Shown here: positions 9,109-16,798 of the stretch, in pieces
Layout: each line of letters begins with the position of its first letter
Position numbering within the stretch: position 1 is the stretch's first letter
DNA from: Allomuricauda sp. CP2A
GTDB lineage: Bacteria > Bacteroidota > Bacteroidia > Flavobacteriales > Flavobacteriaceae
NCBI RefSeq assembly: GCF_001683915.1
Contig: NZ_LXTT01000016.1
Coordinates: 1-45,010 of the forward strand
DNA: 45,010 nt
Direction of reading: 5' to 3'
Notes under the pieces: generated by a model
Seen by the model: only the letters and a program-made list of their open reading frames with translations
What the model was told of the DNA's origin: nothing
Databases searched by the model: none
Position numbers and translations under genes: made by a program

Positions 9109-10178
9109 GATTTCAACTTTGTTTTGAGCAGCTGGACGAGGTCTTGCGCCCCATGGGCCAAAACATCAAAAGTGGGCAATCCGGTCTCTTCTTGCAATGC
9201 CTTGCACGCTGGAAGAATTTCAGAAGGCTCCATATTTTCATGATTGACCGTGATGGCAATCACTTTTTTTCCTGAAATGACCTGAATGGCATTGATCTGC
9301 TCCTGAATGGAATGCATTTTGTAGCCTGGAAAGCCATCATATTCCAAACGTTTGGGAGCATGTTGGAGGATGACGTAATCGGGTCGGCCTGCGGCCAAAA
9401 TCTCAAATCCACCGGGATAGGCGGGATTCATCAAGCTGCCTTGCCCTTCAATGACAATGACATCCGGTTTTTCATTGCGATAGGCACTTACCACGGCATG
9501 TTCAATTTCCCCGGAAACAAAATCGTTGATACAGCTGTCCATGATCATGCTGTATTTGGCTCCCTGCATCCAAGCGGTCTGTCCGGTTCCTATCATCTCA
9601 GCTTTATAGCCGGCATCCCTGAATCCATGGACCAGAAACCACGAAGTGGTTCGTTTACCCAGAGCAGAATCGGTTCCCAAAACGGCCAATTTTAGGCAAT
9701 CTACTTTTTCAATATCGCCCGTAAAAAAATGAAGTTTATCCCTATCCGGGGTTTTTCGTACATCGCGAATGGTACTATGGTTTTCTTGGGCCAGTTTTAC
9801 CAGTTCCGGGTCGTTGGTCAGAAAATCATGGAGCCCACTATCCACGTTCCAACCCAATTTCAATGCTTTTTTGATGGTTTCCTTGGCGGATTCTGGCAAC
9901 CGTCCCCCATCAGGAGCCAATCCAATGACCAAATAATCTGGGATTTGATTTTTTTTGGACAAAGCTTGAATGGCTGTTTCTATATCGGAAAATAAGGGAA
10001 TATTATTCGGTTTTCCGTCCAAGACCATTCCTGCATCCTCACCAGCATACCTACTGTCCAAAACGCCGACTATTTCATACCGTTCCGTAAAACGAACAAG
10101 TCCGTGGGCTGTTTTTCCATTAGGGGTATTGAATGCACCTTCGCAATACACAAGGGCCTTTCCGTCAATTTTTTTCAT
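9105..10178 (-). CDS. DUF1611-family protein, DgcN-like (candidate D-glutamate N-acetyltransferase)
   Basis: 357 residues. An N-terminal Rossmann-like half holds VLDSRYAGEDAG (about 39-50). The C-terminal P-loop-like half carries GTDSALGKRTT (168-178) and IEGQGSLMNPAYPGG. This is the PF07755 (DUF1611) layout. A family member, DgcN, has been described as a D-glutamate N-acetyltransferase acting with the racemase DgcA, which comes from the same superfamily as the downstream gene. The 4-nt overlap with the epimerase and the 5-nt gap after the PLP enzyme show a tight operon. Family assignment is firm; the DgcN activity is inferred from family and neighbour. Confidence 0.85.
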   Translation of the reverse strand: MKKIDGKALVYCEGAFNTPNGKTAHGLVRFTERYEIVGVLDSRYAGEDAGMVLDGKPNNIPLFSDIETAIQALSKKNQIPDYLVIGLAPDGGRLPESAKETIKKALKLGWNVDSGLHDFLTNDPELVKLAQENHSTIRDVRKTPDRDKLHFFTGDIEKVDCLKLAVLGTDSALGKRTTSWFLVHGFRDAGYKAEMIGTGQTAWMQGAKYSMIMDSCINDFVSGEIEHAVVSAYRNEKPDVIVIEGQGSLMNPAYPGGFEILAAGRPDYVILQHAPKRLEYDGFPGYKMHSIQEQINAIQVISGKKVIAITVNHENMEPSEILPACKALQEETGLPTFDVLAHGAQDLVQLLKTKLKS

Positions 10179-10183
10179 AAGCG

Positions 10184-11245
10184 TTAGTATTTTGCAGTGA
10201 GTACCGCAACAAAACGATTGGGTTCAAAGTTCATGGTTTCATTAAGCTCCAAGAGGGCGATCAAACCTGCGGTGGAGGCCGGGAGAATTCGGAGCCCTTC
10301 TTTTTTGAGCAGCAAGGTGCTCATGTCCCGCATTTTTTTATCGCTGATGTTAAAGGCCTCACCCTTGGATTGGTTCAAGGCATAAAGTGCCTCATCCCCA
10401 TCAAAGCTGTGCCAATTGATCAAGGGTTCATTGTATTTGGTTTCCTTGACTTTTTCAGGCTGAAGATCTTGGCAATGGTCCAATCCCTTTTTGAAGGATT
10501 GGATAATCGGATTTTTACGGGTTGAGGAGGCCGCGATCATCTTGGGGATTTTTGAGGTCTTTCCCCGTTTGTACAAGCTGGCAAACCCCCGATAGATGCC
10601 CGCCAAGAGCGTTCCATTGGAAACCGGTACGGCGCAATATTCCGGTGCATCGCCCAAATCGTCCACAATTTCAGTGGCAATTTGGGCGTAGGAAGCAATT
10701 TGTAATGGCGTATTGGCCCCACCGGGGTTGGCATCATACCACTCCTCTTCCATGGCCATTTCACTTACTTTTTTTACCACATCTTCATAGCTTCCATCAA
10801 GCCTTATGATGTTGGCCGAAAGCGATTCCATCTCCTTGATGCGCTCGGTATGGTAGGAGGATGGAATGGCAATGATGCACTCCAATCCAGCAAGATCGGC
10901 GGCCACGGCCACGGCCACACCATAATTTCCACAAGTGGCAAGGCTGATGGTGCTGAACCCACGTCTAAGGGCATCATACACTTGGGCAAAGGCAATACGG
11001 TCCTTTTGGGTGCCCGAAGGGTTGTCCCCTTCATATTTTATAAAGAGTTGCCGAATGTCAAATTCGCGTTCCAAGGATTTGGCACGGGTCATGGAGGTAT
11101 CGCCCACCTCAATATTGATGATATCCTCAAAACTCTCCAGCCTATCCACCAGAGATTTGCTTTTGTCCTTTACAAAGGCACTGAGTTCCTTGGTTTCGGA
11201 AGAGACTTTGAGTTCGGCTGTTTTTACGCCATCTATTAGATTCAT
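10184..11245 (-). CDS. Fold-type II PLP-dependent enzyme, threonine synthase-like
   Basis: 353 residues. The PLP-lysine motif NPSGTQKDR (Lys81) corresponds to NPTGSFKDR of threonine synthases. ATCGNYGVA (103-111) is the phosphate/substrate Asn loop, and PVSNGTLLAG is a later glycine-rich loop. It is shorter than typical threonine synthase and lies outside any thr operon, so calling it ThrC would be unsafe. It is first in the run PLP enzyme, DUF1611, epimerase, which suggests work on a D-amino acid, glutamate-containing dipeptide or acyl-amino acid. The substrate is unknown. ATG start, about 14 nt after a predicted transcription start. Confidence 0.8.
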   Translation of the reverse strand: MNLIDGVKTAELKVSSETKELSAFVKDKSKSLVDRLESFEDIINIEVGDTSMTRAKSLEREFDIRQLFIKYEGDNPSGTQKDRIAFAQVYDALRRGFSTISLATCGNYGVAVAVAADLAGLECIIAIPSSYHTERIKEMESLSANIIRLDGSYEDVVKKVSEMAMEEEWYDANPGGANTPLQIASYAQIATEIVDDLGDAPEYCAVPVSNGTLLAGIYRGFASLYKRGKTSKIPKMIAASSTRKNPIIQSFKKGLDHCQDLQPEKVKETKYNEPLINWHSFDGDEALYALNQSKGEAFNISDKKMRDMSTLLLKKEGLRILPASTAGLIALLELNETMNFEPNRFVAVLTAKY

Positions 11246-11265
11246 GCGATAGTGTTGGAATAGAC

Positions 11266-11297
11266 TAAAGGTATTGTTTTAAAGCATTTTTTGGCAA
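11266..11297 (-). promoter_or_regulatory. Candidate promoter of the PLP/DUF1611/epimerase operon
   Basis: Read on the minus strand, TTG (11297-11295), a 21-nt spacer and TACCTTTA (11273-11266) fit the Bacteroidota consensus TTG and TAnnTTTG with one mismatch. Transcription would start about 14 nt before the ATG at 11245. Confidence 0.4.
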
Positions 11298-11324
11298 GGC
11301 GAATGGAAAATTTATAGGAAAAGA

Positions 11325-11351
11325 AAAAGCCCTTATAAAATAAGGGCTTTT
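11325..11351 (-). terminator. Rho-independent terminator after tRNA-Leu
   Basis: A perfect 12-bp stem (AAAAGCCCTTAT at 11325-11336, complement at 11340-11351) closes a 3-nt loop and is followed by T residues on the minus strand. It begins 2 nt past the tRNA-Leu 3' end, so it ends that transcript before the PLP operon promoter. It would also work on the plus strand. Confidence 0.75.
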
Positions 11352-11352
11352 G

Positions 11353-11437
11353 TACTCGAGGCGGGACTTGAACCCGCACGGGCAAAATGCCCACAGGATT
11401 TTAAGTCCGGCGTGTCTACCAATTCCACCACTCGAGC
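11353..11437 (-). tRNA. tRNA-Leu (anticodon TAA)
   Basis: Reading minus, the acceptor stem GCTCGAG (11437-11431) pairs with CTCGAGT (first pair G-U) and the discriminator is A (11353). The anticodon loop CTTAAAA gives TAA. A long variable arm (GTGGGCATTTTGCCC) marks it as class II, and the T loop reads GGTTCAAGTCC. The 85-nt gene has no encoded CCA. Its 5' half and the 28 bases upstream are duplicated beyond the adjacent GIY-YIG gene. Confidence 0.96.
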
Positions 11438-11465
11438 TTGTCTGCCGTAGGCATGACAGGACTTA
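11423..11465. repeat. 43-bp direct repeat, copy 1 (5' end of tRNA-Leu)
   Basis: Identical over 43 bp to 11778-11820. It covers the first 15 bases of tRNA-Leu and 28 bases upstream. Its outer edge (TTA on the plus strand) supplies the TAA stop of the GIY-YIG gene. Confidence 0.95.
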
Positions 11466-11729
11466 ATTTTCAGTATTTTGATTTTTCTGGTTGTGAATCA
11501 AATTCTTTAAGAATTCTTTTCCATAGCCAGATTTTAATTTTTTCTCTTCAACCCTGGCCTCTAATCTTGTTTTAAATTCTTTTTTAAAAATTAAAACAAA
11601 TGGTCTGTATGGCCTTGTCGTTTTATTTTCACCTGAGTTATGTTCTTTTACTCTTCTTTCAATATCAGAAGTTATTCCGACATAAATATAGTTTCTTTCC
11701 AAACTATTCAAAGCATATGTATAGAACAT
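11463..11729 (-). CDS. Small GIY-YIG nuclease (URI domain)
   Basis: 88 residues, nearly all one GIY-YIG domain: FYTYAL (the GIY strand), YIYVGIT (Tyr16-Val17-Gly18), then ERRVKEHN with Arg26 and His30, and a Glu-rich helix EARVEEKKLK that should hold the metal-binding Glu. The family cuts DNA; stand-alone 80-100-residue members are common in Bacteroidota and mostly uncharacterised. The gene is visibly A+T-rich compared with its neighbours, which suggests transfer. It lies between a tRNA-Leu 5' remnant and the intact tRNA-Leu, within a pair of 43-bp direct repeats, and its stop codon falls inside one repeat. It is probably read from the tRNA promoter. Confidence 0.88.
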   Translation of the reverse strand: MFYTYALNSLERNYIYVGITSDIERRVKEHNSGENKTTRPYRPFVLIFKKEFKTRLEARVEEKKLKSGYGKEFLKNLIHNQKNQNTEN

Positions 11730-11742
11730 AATCCTGTTTTCA

Positions 11743-11792
11743 AAGTCCGTCTACCAACCTGCCTGCCGGCAGGCAGGTTCCACCACTCGAGC
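11743..11792 (-). pseudogene. Remnant of the tRNA-Leu 5' half, split by a palindrome
   Basis: Reading minus from 11792, the first 15 bases equal those of tRNA-Leu. A 20-bp palindrome then intervenes, and the tRNA sequence resumes as TTGGTAGA, loses 5 bases, and continues CGGACTT before diverging. The 3' half, including the anticodon, is missing, so it cannot be a functional tRNA. Confidence 0.85.
11756..11779. repeat. Perfect 24-bp palindrome within the tRNA remnant
   Basis: The core CCTGCCTGCCGGCAGGCAGG (11758-11777) is flanked by AA and TT. In intact tRNA-Leu the same place reads AATT without interruption, so the copies differ by a clean 20-bp insertion with no target duplication. Confidence 0.9.
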
Positions 11793-11820
11793 TTGTCTGC
11801 CGTAGGCATGACAGGACTTA
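11778..11820. repeat. 43-bp direct repeat, copy 2
   Basis: Identical over 43 bp to 11423-11465; the start-to-start distance is 355 bp. The unit between holds the GIY-YIG gene, the partial tRNA sequence and the palindrome. Confidence 0.95.
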
Positions 11821-11846
11821 TCACTAAAAAAAACTCCACCCGTGGT

Positions 11847-11868
11847 GACTGAGCGGAGTCGAAGTCGA
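11847..11868. repeat. REP-like fragment (GAGCGGAGTCGA type)
   Basis: GACTGAGCGGAGTCGAAGTC carries the GAGCGnAGTCGA core also found at 14736-14807 and 24340-24419. It abuts the tRNA-Gly 3' end. Confidence 0.6.
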
Positions 11869-11940
11869 GCGAAAAACGGGATTCGAACCCGCGACCTCCA
11901 CCTTGGCAAGGTGATGCTCTACCAACTGAGCTATTTTCGC
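11868..11940 (-). tRNA. tRNA-Gly (anticodon GCC)
   Basis: Reading minus, the acceptor GCGAAAA pairs fully with TTTTCGC and the discriminator is T (11868), usual for bacterial tRNA-Gly. The D arm is TAGCTCAGTTGGTAGAGCA, the anticodon loop TTGCCAA gives GCC, and the T loop is GGTTCGAATCC. 73 nt, no encoded CCA. It lies upstream of the GIY-YIG/tRNA-Leu unit and probably shares its transcript. Confidence 0.96.
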
Positions 11941-11998
11941 GTTTTAAAGAACCACCACTTTTTCAAGTGCTGACCTAGCCTTCCAGCATAGGCAGGTG

Positions 11999-12006
11999 CA
12001 AATTTA
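11999..12006 (-). promoter_or_regulatory. Candidate -7 element for the tRNA-Gly/tRNA-Leu transcript
   Basis: TAAATTTG on the minus strand matches TAnnTTTG exactly, about 59 nt before tRNA-Gly. No TTG lies at the expected -33 position. Confidence 0.35.
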
Positions 12007-12036
12007 AAACATTTCTATAAAATAGAAAGAATTTTT

Positions 12037-14652
12037 TCAGGAAGTCGCTTTTTTCTTTTTGCTCAGCAACCGTTTGATTTCATTCAACTTCATTAAAGCC
12101 TCTACAGGCGTAAGGGTGTCAATATCCAAATGCAATATTTCCTCCTTGATTTCTTCCAGAAGTGGATCATCCAGATTGAAGAAGCTGAGCTGCATTTCGG
12201 AGGATTGTAATTTATCGGTCATCTCTTCACTGGAATGTGATTTCTCCAGTTTTTTCAGAATCTTATTGGCCTTTTGGATGACCTGTTGGGGCATTCCCGC
12301 CATTTTGGCCACATGGATTCCAAAACTGTGCTCGCTGCCGCCGGGCACCAATTTCCGAAGGAAAAGTACATTATCCTCCAACTCCTTTATCGAAACATTG
12401 TAATTTTTGATTCGGGGGAAAGTAGTGGTCATTTCATTGAGTTCGTGGTAATGGGTCGCAAAAAGGGTTTTGGCCTTTGCCGGATGCTCGTGCAGATATT
12501 CCGAAATGGCCCAAGCAATGGAAATGCCATCATACGTACTGGTGCCACGGCCAATCTCATCCAACAACACCAAACTCCGTTCAGAGAGGTTGTTGAGAAT
12601 GGAAGCGGTCTCGTTCATTTCCACCATAAAAGTGGATTCCCCCATGGAAATGTTGTCACTGGCCCCGACCCGGGTAAAAATCTTGTCCACCACACCAATG
12701 GTAGCTTCAGAAGCGGGCACAAAACTTCCCATTTGGGCCAAGAGCACAATAAGCGCCGTTTGCCGTAACAAAGCCGATTTACCACTCATGTTTGGCCCTG
12801 TGATCATGATGATCTGCTGTTCCTCTCGGTTCAGAAGTACGTCATTCGTCACATAACGTTCCCCCAAGGGCAATTGCTTTTCAATCACGGGATGTCGCCC
12901 TTCCTTAATGTCCAGTTGGGTGGATTCATTCACCACGGGTTCCACATATTGGTTCGCTGTGGCGAGCTGGGCAAATCCGCAGAGGCAGTCCAATTGCGCA
13001 ATAAGGTGGGCATTTTGTTGTACGGGGGCAATGTATTCCTGCATCCACACCAATAATTGCTCAAACAATTGTTGCTCCAACAGGTGAATGCGCTCCTCGG
13101 CCCCCAGGATTTTGGCTTCGTACTCCTTGAGCTCTTCCGTGATATAACGTTCCGCGCTCACAAGCGTCTGTTTGCGAATCCAAGTATCGGGCACTTTGTC
13201 CTTGTGGGTGTTGCGTACCTCAATATAATACCCGAATACATTATTGGAAGCGATTTTAAGCGAAGTGATCCCCGTATTTTTGGTTTCACGCTCCAACATC
13301 TTGTCCAGATAATCCTTCCCGGAAAAGGCGAGGTTACGGAGCTCGTCCAATTCTTCGGAATAGCCTTGCGCAATGGTGTTGCCTTTGGCAAGATTTACAG
13401 GAGCTTCTTCATTTAGTGTTTCTTTGATTTTGTTCCGAAGGGCATCACACGCATCCAATCGTTCCCCAATGGATTTGAGCGAAGCATTGGAACTCTCTTG
13501 GGCCAATTGCTTGATGGGCACAACCGCTTCCAAGGAATTTTTGAGTTGAATCACCTCTTTGGGATTGATTTTCCCTGTGGCCAGTTTAGAGATGAGTCGC
13601 TCCAGATCGCCCATTGGTTTGATCCAGTGCTGGGTCCTTTCCAGTTGCTCGACGTTATCCTTCAAATAGGAAACCACCTGATGGCGTTGCCGAATTTTTT
13701 CAATGTTTTTTAGTGGAAGGGCCAACCATCGTTTTAGGAGTCTTCCGCCCATGGGCGACAAGGTATGGTCGATAATGTCCAACAACGTCACCGCATTTTG
13801 GTGGGGGGAATGGTAGAGTTCCAAGTTGCGGATGGTAAATCGGTCCATCCAAACATGTTCCTCCTCGGCGATACGCTGAATTGTGTTGATGTGCTGCAAT
13901 CTGCTGTGCTGTGTCTCGGACAGGTAATGCAAAACCGCACCTGAAGCAATAATGCCATGGTTGAGATGATCAATACCAAAACCCTTTAGGGTTTTTGTCC
14001 CAAAATGATTGTTCAGGCTTTCATCGGCATAGTCTTCCTGAAAAATCCAATCATCCAAAAAGAAACTATGGAATTGGTTCCCAAAAAGTTCGGCAAACTC
14101 CTTTTTATGGTTTTTGGAGACCAAGACTTCGTTGGGCGCAAAATTCTGGAGCAGCTTGTCCATTTGTTCCACAGAACCTTCGGAGGTCAAAAATTCCCCT
14201 GTGGAAATATCCAAAAATGAAATGCCCAATTTGTTCCGCCCAAAATGGACAGCGCACAGAAAATTATTGCTTTTGGCCGAAAGAATATCGTCATTAAGGG
14301 CCACTCCGGGCGTAACCAGTTCCGTAACGCCCCGTTTCACAATACTTTTGGTCTGCTTGGGGTCTTCCAATTGGTCGCAAATGGCCACACGTTGCCCTGC
14401 CTTTACCAATTTGGGCAGATAGGTGTTCAGGGAGTGGTGTGGAAACCCGGCCAGTTCGGTCTTGTCCCCGCCATTGTTCCTATGGGTAAGGATGATGCCC
14501 AAAATTTTGGCCGCCTTAATGGCATCGTCACCAAAAGTTTCATAAAAATCCCCAACACGGAACAGCAACAAGGCATCAGGGTGTTTTACCTTGATGGCAT
14601 TGTACTGTTGCATTAAGGGAGTGACTTTCTTTGTCTTTTTATTGGCTGCCAA
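12037..14652 (-). CDS. mutS: DNA mismatch repair protein MutS
   Basis: 871 residues, full length. The mismatch-wedge motif Phe36-Tyr37-Glu38 lies in [10 protein letters not shown]. The clamp/lever helices fill the middle, Walker A is GPNMSGKS (619-626), Walker B is [16 protein letters not shown], and FATHYHEL follows. MutS binds mispairs and small loops and recruits MutL. The start is a TTG at 14652: it is the only start that keeps the basic N-terminus ([16 protein letters not shown]), and an in-frame TAA lies 9 nt upstream. The first ATG would begin at residue 14. It is transcribed alone. Confidence 0.98.
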   Translation of the reverse strand: MAANKKTKKVTPLMQQYNAIKVKHPDALLLFRVGDFYETFGDDAIKAAKILGIILTHRNNGGDKTELAGFPHHSLNTYLPKLVKAGQRVAICDQLEDPKQTKSIVKRGVTELVTPGVALNDDILSAKSNNFLCAVHFGRNKLGISFLDISTGEFLTSEGSVEQMDKLLQNFAPNEVLVSKNHKKEFAELFGNQFHSFFLDDWIFQEDYADESLNNHFGTKTLKGFGIDHLNHGIIASGAVLHYLSETQHSRLQHINTIQRIAEEEHVWMDRFTIRNLELYHSPHQNAVTLLDIIDHTLSPMGGRLLKRWLALPLKNIEKIRQRHQVVSYLKDNVEQLERTQHWIKPMGDLERLISKLATGKINPKEVIQLKNSLEAVVPIKQLAQESSNASLKSIGERLDACDALRNKIKETLNEEAPVNLAKGNTIAQGYSEELDELRNLAFSGKDYLDKMLERETKNTGITSLKIASNNVFGYYIEVRNTHKDKVPDTWIRKQTLVSAERYITEELKEYEAKILGAEERIHLLEQQLFEQLLVWMQEYIAPVQQNAHLIAQLDCLCGFAQLATANQYVEPVVNESTQLDIKEGRHPVIEKQLPLGERYVTNDVLLNREEQQIIMITGPNMSGKSALLRQTALIVLLAQMGSFVPASEATIGVVDKIFTRVGASDNISMGESTFMVEMNETASILNNLSERSLVLLDEIGRGTSTYDGISIAWAISEYLHEHPAKAKTLFATHYHELNEMTTTFPRIKNYNVSIKELEDNVLFLRKLVPGGSEHSFGIHVAKMAGMPQQVIQKANKILKKLEKSHSSEEMTDKLQSSEMQLSFFNLDDPLLEEIKEEILHLDIDTLTPVEALMKLNEIKRLLSKKKKATS

Positions 14653-14735
14653 AGTATTTTATTCTTTTACTTTTGTCCTAATTAAGGGTAAACGGAAAAT
14701 TAGGGTATCGATTTAACTTCAATGTCACATCGAGC

Positions 14736-14807
14736 TGTCATCCTGAGCGTAGTCGAAGGAGCTGCCGAGATGTTTTTGTCAATCTTTCGACTGCGCTCAA
14801 GAAGACA
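14736..14807. repeat. REP-like inverted repeat (GAGCGnAGTCGAA family)
   Basis: Two 24-nt arms (14736-14759 and 14784-14807) pair with about 20 of 24 positions matching around the core TGAGCGnAGTCGAA, with a 24-nt centre. It fills much of the 276-bp gap between mutS and the methyltransferase gene; the rest of that gap shows no gene. Confidence 0.75.
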
Positions 14808-14903
14808 AAAACCGGGTTTCATAACGAGTAAAAGGAAATCGATAGACTTTTTTACGCAAAAACGAATATATCGTTTTCCCCATACACCCAGAACTATTGT
14901 TGA

Positions 14904-14911
14904 TATTTTTG
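14904..14911 (+). promoter_or_regulatory. Candidate -7 element for the methyltransferase gene
   Basis: TATTTTTG matches TAnnTTTG and would start transcription near 14918, favouring the ATG at 14929 over the one at 14917. No -33 TTG is seen at the usual distance. An AAAACGA/TCGTTTT inverted repeat lies just upstream (about 14858-14876). Confidence 0.3.
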
Positions 14912-14928
14912 GCCCAATGGTTAAAAAA

Positions 14929-15468
14929 ATGAATCGGAAACTGGAAAACAGCGAATTGGAGCGATTGGATGTGGAAACATTCAAGCAAACGGAGAAATCA
15001 CCCATAATCCTGATTTTGGACAACATTCGGAGTCTCAACAATATCGGTTCCGTGTTCCGAACAGCTGATGCCTTTCTGATCCAGAAAATCTATTTATGCG
15101 GTATTACGGCCACCCCGCCCCACAAGGATATTCGGAAAACCGCTTTGGGCGCTACCGAGAGCGTGGATTGGGAATATCGAAAAGACACCTTGGAACTCAT
15201 TGGGGAATTAAAGCAGGCCGGTATACGGACCGTTGCCGTGGAACAGGCTGAAAATGCAACAATGCTCAATGAGTTTACCGTTAACACCAAGGAAACGATT
15301 GCCCTAATTTTTGGCAATGAAGTCAAAGGCGTTTCCCAAGAAGTGGTTTCGGCCAGTGATGCGGTTGTGGAAATTCCGCAATTTGGAACAAAGCATTCCT
15401 TGAATATCTCGGTAAGTGCGGGTGTAGTGGTCTGGGATATTTGGAACAAATTTCACCCCAAAAACTAA
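14929..15468 (+). CDS. TrmH/SpoU-family RNA 2'-O-methyltransferase
   Basis: 179 residues from the chosen ATG. The SPOUT signature motifs are present: NNIGSVFRTADAF (motif 1), LIFGNEVKGVSQEVV (motif 2) and EIPQFGTKHSLNISVSAGVVVWD (motif 3, the knotted S-adenosylmethionine site). The family methylates ribose 2'-OH in tRNA or rRNA; which RNA this one acts on cannot be read from sequence. The frame stays open upstream to 14722, but that part translates the REP-like repeat and is not protein. ATG 14917 (four residues longer) is an alternative. It converges on the folK-dNK gene. Confidence 0.9.
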   Translation: MNRKLENSELERLDVETFKQTEKSPIILILDNIRSLNNIGSVFRTADAFLIQKIYLCGITATPPHKDIRKTALGATESVDWEYRKDTLELIGELKQAGIRTVAVEQAENATMLNEFTVNTKETIALIFGNEVKGVSQEVVSASDAVVEIPQFGTKHSLNISVSAGVVVWDIWNKFHPKN

Positions 15469-15491
15469 AAAAGCCCTGTAAAAACAGGGCT
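15467..15491 (-). terminator. Terminator downstream of folK-dNK
   Basis: AGCCCTG (15472-15478), a 6-nt loop and CAGGGCT (15485-15491). On the minus strand the stem is followed by six T residues, so it best serves the leftward gene ending at 15584. It overlaps the stop codon of the convergent methyltransferase gene. Confidence 0.7.
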
Positions 15492-15583
15492 GGATATATA
15501 GTTTGAGTTAGTTAGTTCCTCGATTAGAGGGCTCTAATAAAATAAAACCATTCGTTATATCCAAACATTTTGTAAAAATTCTC

Positions 15584-16729
15584 TTAAAAATCTGCCAAAA
15601 TTATAGTGTCTTCCAACCGCTCCAAAATGGATTCGTAATCGGTTGGATTATGGACAAAATCTAACTCGCTTAAATCCAATATTATACTGTTCTGCTCTGG
15701 ATGGTCCTTGATAAAATCCAAATAGCCCCGGTTTATTTTCTCTAAATATTCAGGAGGTATTTTCTGTTCGTAATCCCTTCCCCTTTTCTTTATATTTTGC
15801 AACAACCGCTCTGTATTTTGATAGAGATAGAGGTAGATTTCAGGTTTTTTTACCTCCTTGTACATGAAATTGAAGACCTTTCGGTACAAATTAAACTCAT
15901 CGTTCTGCAAAGTGATCTTCGCAAAAATGAGCGATTTAAAAATGTCGTAATCACTCACCATAAAGTTTTTGAACAGGTCAAACTGCGACGTGTCATCCGT
16001 AAACTGCTGGTAGCGATCTGCCAAAAATGACATTTCCAACGGGAAGGCATAGCGGGACTGATCTTCATAAAATTTAGGCAGGAAAGGGTTGTCCGCAAAA
16101 CGCTCCAACACCAATTTGGCATTGAAATCCTCAGCGATCATTTTGGACAAGGTGGTCTTCCCCGCACCAATATTCCCTTCAATGGCAATGAACTGCAATT
16201 TTGAGAAAAGCTCGGCCCGATTCCGGAACAGCCTATATTTTGTTTTGTGCATCTTGCTGCGGTCCTTGCATTCCTGAAGCAGGTTTCGGATGTCTTTATT
16301 GAATACAGGATGATAAAACTGCGGAGCAATATTGGCCAGGGGTTTTAACACAAAGTTTCGATGCTGCATCTGGGGGTGGGGAATCTTCAGATGAGGTAGG
16401 TCTATGATCTCTTTTCCGTAGAAAATAATATCAATGTCCAGTGTTCGGGATTTAAAACCTTCAGTTCCAGAACGATCTCTGCCAAAATGCCTTTCAATTT
16501 CAAGTAGCGCATCAAGCAATTCCGTTGGGGAAAGTTTGGTCAAGGCCACTAAGCAGATGTTCAAAAAATCATCCCCCTCAAACCCCACGGCCGGATTCTC
16601 ATAAACGGTGGAAACGGTCAGAATTTTGCCCACCTTTTTTTCAATTTGAAAAATGGCCTTTTGGAGCGTTGCAAACCGATTGCCCAAATTGCTGCCCAGC
16701 GAAAGATATACTTGTTGAGATTGGCCCAT
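15584..16729 (-). CDS. folK: Fused HPPK (FolK) - deoxynucleoside kinase
   Basis: 381 residues in two enzymes. Residues 1-160 are 6-hydroxymethyl-dihydropterin pyrophosphokinase (folate synthesis): SLGSNLGNRF, FEGDDFLN and the signature RTLDIDIIF (95-103). Residues about 175-381 are a deoxynucleoside kinase: Walker A GNIGAGKT (185-192), ERFADNPFLPKFYE, EMSFLADRYQQF and SDYDIFKS, which look closest to the deoxyadenosine/deoxyguanosine kinase branch. HPPK-kinase fusions are known in Flavobacteriia; I recall one from Polaribacter. The start is the ATG of MGQSQQVYLSLGSN; the open frame further upstream is antisense to sppA. It is divergent from sppA with 69 bp between starts. Confidence 0.93.
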   Translation of the reverse strand: MGQSQQVYLSLGSNLGNRFATLQKAIFQIEKKVGKILTVSTVYENPAVGFEGDDFLNICLVALTKLSPTELLDALLEIERHFGRDRSGTEGFKSRTLDIDIIFYGKEIIDLPHLKIPHPQMQHRNFVLKPLANIAPQFYHPVFNKDIRNLLQECKDRSKMHKTKYRLFRNRAELFSKLQFIAIEGNIGAGKTTLSKMIAEDFNAKLVLERFADNPFLPKFYEDQSRYAFPLEMSFLADRYQQFTDDTSQFDLFKNFMVSDYDIFKSLIFAKITLQNDEFNLYRKVFNFMYKEVKKPEIYLYLYQNTERLLQNIKKRGRDYEQKIPPEYLEKINRGYLDFIKDHPEQNSIILDLSELDFVHNPTDYESILERLEDTIILADF

Positions 16730-16768
16730 AATCAAAAGGACAAAGTAACAAAACAATGCAACAATGGT

Positions 16769-16776
16769 TATCTTTG
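16769..16776 (+). promoter_or_regulatory. Candidate -7 element of sppA
   Basis: TATCTTTG matches TAnnTTTG exactly, 22 nt before the sppA ATG. The -33 position lacks TTG. Confidence 0.35.
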
Positions 16777-16798
16777 GCGCGGAATAAATTTTTGTTGG

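Noticed and set aside
14722..14928. N-terminal extension of the TrmH-type gene
   Set aside because: It translates the REP-like repeat.
16646..16798. Upstream extension of sppA
   Set aside because: It overlaps folK in antisense and would bury the membrane anchor; a -7 box lies just before ATG 16799.
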